Assembly: GCA_020345785.1 (NCBI GenBank)
Contig: CP070771.1
Coordinates: 1,078,713-1,086,759, forward strand
From: Desulfobacterales bacterium
GTDB lineage: Bacteria > Desulfobacterota > Desulfobacteria > Desulfobacterales > JAFDCJ01
Reading direction: 5' to 3'
DNA length: 8,047 nucleotides
Within the stretch, counting starts at the first letter, position 1, and each line of letters starts with the position of its first letter. Below, piece by piece: positions 5,812 through 8,047 of this stretch. The notes below the pieces were generated by a model. It did not search any database and was not told the origin of the DNA. It saw only the letters and a list, made by a program, of their open reading frames with translations. The position numbers and the translations under genes were made by a program.

Positions 5812-6930
5812 ATGACCTGCAAAAAGCATACACTTAGCTTCATCCTACTTTTTACCGTAATCCTAATTGCGGCCTGTGCATCGCAGCCGCGCGTTTCCAT
5901 TGAAGTTCTGCCGGACTACAATGCCTTATTCGAAAGGGAAGATGGCTGGACAGGCGCCGATGGTGCTTACACGGTAAAACTCTCGTATAATCGAATCCTA
6001 TGGTTGTTCGGGGACACCTGGTACGGTGGGACCCGTGGCGGCCGTCATGAAAATGCGATTCTTATAAACAACTCAATCGCCATCCAGCGTGGAATAATTC
6101 CCCCCGACGTCTCTGTGAATTTTTATACGGGCAGAGCACATGACGGCGAACCGCGGGCGTTTGTCCGACCCTCTGACAGCCGCGGCTGGTTTTGGATCTA
6201 CCATGGGATTGAGCTGGATAAGACGCTGTATCTGTATTTAATTCAGGCAGAACGAACCGCAGATCGGAATTCGTTCGGCTTTAAAATCATAGGAACCTGG
6301 TTGGGGCGTGTGGCCAATCCCGAGGATTCGCCGAACCGCTGGCGTGTGTCTCAACACCGAATTCCGTGGGAACGCCTGTCCCCCGCCGGCGACACAATTT
6401 TCGGTTCCGCAGTGCTGGGGGAGAATAATTTTATCTATATTTATGGCACCACAGAGGACGTTGTCGGCGGAATTCGACACAAATCCATGATCCTGGCAAG
6501 GGTACCTGAAACCAAACTTGAACAATTTGATCAGTGGCGCTTTTTTTCGGCGGGGCGCTGGACAACCGATTACAGTAAGTTGTCGCGGCTCGGCGGTGAT
6601 TTAGCAAATGAGTATTCGGTATCTTACCTGGCAGCCTTGGAAAAATATATTGCAGTGTACACGGCCAAGGGCTTATCAAAAAATATTGTTGCCCGCTTTG
6701 CGCCGAATCCCTGGGGCCCCTGGAGTGAACCGGAAGTTCTATATGAATGTCCGGAGGAGAAATGGGGCTCGGATGTTTTCTGTTATGCCGCAAAAGGTCA
6801 CCCGGAACTTTCGCTTGCGCCGGATGAAATTATCGTAACTTATGTCGCCAGTTCTTTAAATTTTGAAAAATTGGCTTCCGATGCCAGGCTTTACCGGCCA
6901 CGCTTTTTGCGGGTGAGGTTTCAGGATTAG
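5812..6930 (+). CDS. Lipoprotein with predicted beta-propeller domain, DUF4185-like
   Basis: I place the start at ATG 5812, giving 372 residues. From there MTCKKHTLSFILLFTVILIAAC is a standard lipoprotein signal: basic n-region, hydrophobic core, lipobox I-A-A-C with Cys22 lipidated. Ala follows the Cys, so no inner-membrane Asp retention signal is seen. The frame is open back to 5695, but that part is encoded by an 8-bp tandem repeat and would bury the signal. The mature domain has GWTGADGAYTV (45-55), WLFGDTWYGG (64-73), INNSIAIQ (85-92), NPWGPWSEPEVLY (299-311) and HPELS (330-334). The W-L-F-G-D-T motif with later GPWS and HPEL blocks resembles DUF4185/DUF5005 and glycosidase-like five-bladed propellers. 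A glycan-related role at the outer membrane is inference; no activity is established. No convincing Shine-Dalgarno precedes the start. It lies tail-to-tail with cutA. Confidence 0.75.
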   Translation: MTCKKHTLSFILLFTVILIAACASQPRVSIEVLPDYNALFEREDGWTGADGAYTVKLSYNRILWLFGDTWYGGTRGGRHENAILINNSIAIQRGIIPPDVSVNFYTGRAHDGEPRAFVRPSDSRGWFWIYHGIELDKTLYLYLIQAERTADRNSFGFKIIGTWLGRVANPEDSPNRWRVSQHRIPWERLSPAGDTIFGSAVLGENNFIYIYGTTEDVVGGIRHKSMILARVPETKLEQFDQWRFFSAGRWTTDYSKLSRLGGDLANEYSVSYLAALEKYIAVYTAKGLSKNIVARFAPNPWGPWSEPEVLYECPEEKWGSDVFCYAAKGHPELSLAPDEIIVTYVASSLNFEKLASDARLYRPRFLRVRFQD

Positions 6931-6937
6931 TTTTTGG

Positions 6938-7252
6938 TTATTTAACTTCTGCTGCAACCCAATCCAGAAAAGCCTGATTGCCGCCGGATACAGGAATGGT
7001 CAAGATACAGGGGCAATCATAACTATGCAGAGCCTTGACTTTATCAATCAGCGCCGGCACGCGATCCTCAGTTGTTTTGGCAATAAGTACCACCTCGGTG
7101 TCATCCTGAATTTCCCCCTGCCACATGTAAAATGAGTTCATGTTGTCCAAGATGTTGACGCATGCGGCCAGCCTTGCGACCACCAGTTCTTTTCCGATTT
7201 TCCTGGCTTCACCTTTATTGCCGGCGGTCATGTAAATGAAGTTTACTTTCAT
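6938..7252 (-). CDS. cutA: Divalent-cation tolerance protein CutA
   Basis: The 104-residue protein matches CutA1 along its whole length: ARLAACVNIL (26-35), the core MWQGEIQDDTEVVLIAKT (43-60) with the W-x-G and E-x-x-x-x-x-KT pattern, and ALHSYDCPCILTIPV (74-88) with the conserved H-x-Y-x-x-P, ending with FLDWVAAEV. The frame reaches back to a GTG at 7270, but ATG 7252 is preferred: AAGGAGGGAG (7255-7264) lies just upstream, and the GTG would place that sequence inside the coding region. CutA forms compact trimers with a ferredoxin-like fold. It was linked to copper tolerance in E. coli, but its physiological role is still unclear. It converges on the lipoprotein gene with a 7-bp gap and no terminator between them. 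Confidence 0.93.
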   Translation of the reverse strand: MKVNFIYMTAGNKGEARKIGKELVVARLAACVNILDNMNSFYMWQGEIQDDTEVVLIAKTTEDRVPALIDKVKALHSYDCPCILTIPVSGGNQAFLDWVAAEVK

Positions 7253-7254
7253 TT

Positions 7255-7264
7255 CTCCCTCCTT
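7255..7264 (-). promoter_or_regulatory. Ribosome binding site deciding the cutA start
   Basis: On the minus strand AAGGAGGGAG ends 2 nt before ATG 7252, with the GGAGG core about 6 nt away. This favours ATG 7252 over the in-frame GTG at 7270. Confidence 0.75.
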
Positions 7265-7347
7265 TTCCACTTATGGTATGGCAAAAAAAAAGTTAACAGA
7301 AAATTGTGCAGTGGTAAAGGGTTTACGCAACCGGCGTATCGTATGAA

Positions 7348-7374
7348 GCCGACAATTTGAGCAAATTCCCCGGC
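7348..7374. repeat. Imperfect hairpin in the cutA upstream gap
   Basis: GCCG (7348-7351) pairs with CGGC (7371-7374), and AATTT (7354-7358) with AAATT (7363-7367), around GAGC. An asymmetric internal loop separates the two stems. It lies about 38 nt downstream of the stop of the minus-strand membrane protein and might end that transcript, but no U-run follows. The rest of 7253-7411 shows nothing I can call. Confidence 0.3.
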
Positions 7375-7411
7375 AATCCTGCGAGATAAAAGGCTGTCAG
7401 GCGGCCGATTT

Positions 7412-8047
7412 TCATTTTGAGCAGGAAATGCAGTTGTCTAATATGGCTTCCGCCCGCCTGCTTGACTGCTCAAAGGGATCTATTATGAACTCATGGTTAT
7501 TTTCCGGTTCAAAGGTCCTATTATCAAAGATAACAAAGTAGAGTGATTGCAATAAAAAGAACATCCAGACCCCGAGGGCCCAGCCATATGCCGTGCCGGG
7601 TGTAAATAGGGCCGCCAGGACGACACCGAACACGCAAAGCAGAAATTCAACTGCGAGTCGGATACCCCTTTGTTTCTGAAAACAAATCCCACTGCGTATC
7701 CAGCTGATGATTATCAGCACCAGTAGAGAAAATGCGGCAATCGAGTCGGTCAGAAAGACCGCCAAAAGCAGGATCAAAATTGGAAACAAAATGGTTGAAA
7801 ATTTTTGTCTGCTCCAACGACTCAACACTAGCGCATAGCCTGCGGCAAAAAGCCAGAGCGTCAGGCAGATTGCAGTCGACCCGGACACCACCGCACGCAG
7901 CGCCAGGGCGCCGAAGGTCAGGTACATGAGCAGGAACGACAGCGCCCCGCCGAACGGCCAGTCGTTGGCCGACTTGAACTGGCGCTCTATGACGTTGCCG
8001 ATCAGCTGGCTGTCGGTCCCGCCCAGCAGGTCGGGAATGAAGAACGC
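7412..8047 (-). CDS. Composite open frame: ABC permease C-terminus joined to a hypothetical membrane protein (partial, 5' end beyond right edge)
   Basis: The frame is open from the right edge to TGA 7412-7414, 211 full codons plus stop, with no upstream start visible. Residues 1-56 are the end of a PotB/PotC-type permease (see the separate entry). From about residue 58 the protein changes character: hydrophobic segments AICLTLWLFAAGYALVL, ILFPILILLLAVFL, IAAFSLLVLIIISWI, LAVEFLLCVFGVVLAALF and WALGVWMFFLLQSLYFVIF suggest 4-5 membrane helices. A charged tail follows with DPFEQSSRRAEAILDNC and a final C-x-x-C. I do not recognise this second part. Codon use changes at the same place: 54 of 57 codons before it end in G or C, against roughly half after it. 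The continuous frame may be real, but a chimeric join of two sources near a contig end is as likely. If so, the true membrane-protein gene is 5'-truncated here. Confidence 0.6.
   Translation of the reverse strand, partial: AFFIPDLLGGTDSQLIGNVIERQFKSANDWPFGGALSFLLMYLTFGALALRAVVSGSTAICLTLWLFAAGYALVLSRWSRQKFSTILFPILILLLAVFLTDSIAAFSLLVLIIISWIRSGICFQKQRGIRLAVEFLLCVFGVVLAALFTPGTAYGWALGVWMFFLLQSLYFVIFDNRTFEPENNHEFIIDPFEQSSRRAEAILDNCISCSK
7877..8047 (-). other. GC-rich segment encoding the C-terminus of a PotB/PotC-type ABC transporter permease
   Basis: The translation from the edge contains FFIPDLLGGTDSQLIGNVIE, then QF, then NDWPFGGALSFLLMYLTF. The PDLLGG, IGN-x-I-x-x-QF and DWPFG-x-AL blocks are the conserved stretch that follows the EAA loop in spermidine/putrescine-type inner-membrane permeases, ending in the last helix. 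Codons 1-57 are about 95% G/C at the third position, unlike everything else in the window. The substrate cannot be decided from this piece. Confidence 0.7.

Noticed and set aside
5692..6941. An 11-bp direct repeat TTTTTGGTTAT at 5692-5702 and 6931-6941 flanking the lipoprotein gene, as a target duplication or att site
   Set aside because: Several 11-mer matches are expected by chance in 8 kb, the sequence is low in complexity, and no transposase or integrase is present.
7280..7295. A-run near 7285-7292 as the U-tract of a minus-strand intrinsic terminator
   Set aside because: No GC-rich stem precedes it on the minus strand; only a weak GTAAA/TTTAC pairing lies upstream.
1..8047. tRNA, rRNA or insertion-sequence content
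   Set aside because: No cloverleaf-like gene, rRNA segment, transposase motif or long terminal inverted repeat was seen on either strand.

Overview
The window looks like chromosomal DNA of a Gram-negative, probably anaerobic bacterium. The best guess is a Desulfobacterota (deltaproteobacterial) relative. This is inferred from the combination of a type IV pilus minor-pilin operon, a DUF2845 exported protein, a butyrate/4-hydroxybutyrate-type CoA-transferase, a lipoprotein with a lipobox, and intergenic regions filled with short degenerate tandem repeats. No rRNA or other taxonomic marker is present, so the assignment is tentative. Both window edges cut through open reading frames.

Layout. (1) Positions 1-3135, minus strand: a tight operon of four class III (prepilin) proteins in the order fimT/gspH-like, pilV-like, pilW-like, pilX/gspK-like. 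The genes are joined by a 1-bp overlap, a 12-bp gap and a 4-bp overlap. A near-consensus sigma70 promoter (3193-3221) precedes them. The last gene is unusually large and runs off the left edge. After its pilin-like N-terminus comes a region resembling an L-type (legume-type) lectin domain, then what may be the start of a beta-propeller. (2) 3424-3819, minus: a secreted DUF2845 protein. (3) 4118-5533, plus: an acetyl-CoA hydrolase/CoA-transferase family enzyme with the expected catalytic glutamate. (4) 5812-6930, plus: a lipoprotein with a predicted beta-propeller resembling DUF4185. (5) 6938-7252, minus: the divalent-cation tolerance protein CutA, convergent with the lipoprotein gene and only 7 bp from it. 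(6) 7412-8047, minus: an open frame entering from the right edge. Its first part is the end of a PotB/PotC-type ABC permease with very high GC3, and its second part is an unrelated AT-richer membrane protein. The change is abrupt near 7877 and may be an assembly chimera.

How the parts relate. Only the minor pilins form a clear functional unit: they would prime assembly of a type IV pilus or pseudopilus and place the lectin-bearing subunit at its tip, giving an adhesive pilus. The other genes appear to be independent single-gene units. Three of the four intergenic regions longer than 150 bp carry degenerate tandem arrays with 7-, 8- or 9-bp periods, and one 8-bp family recurs in two separate gaps in opposite orientation.
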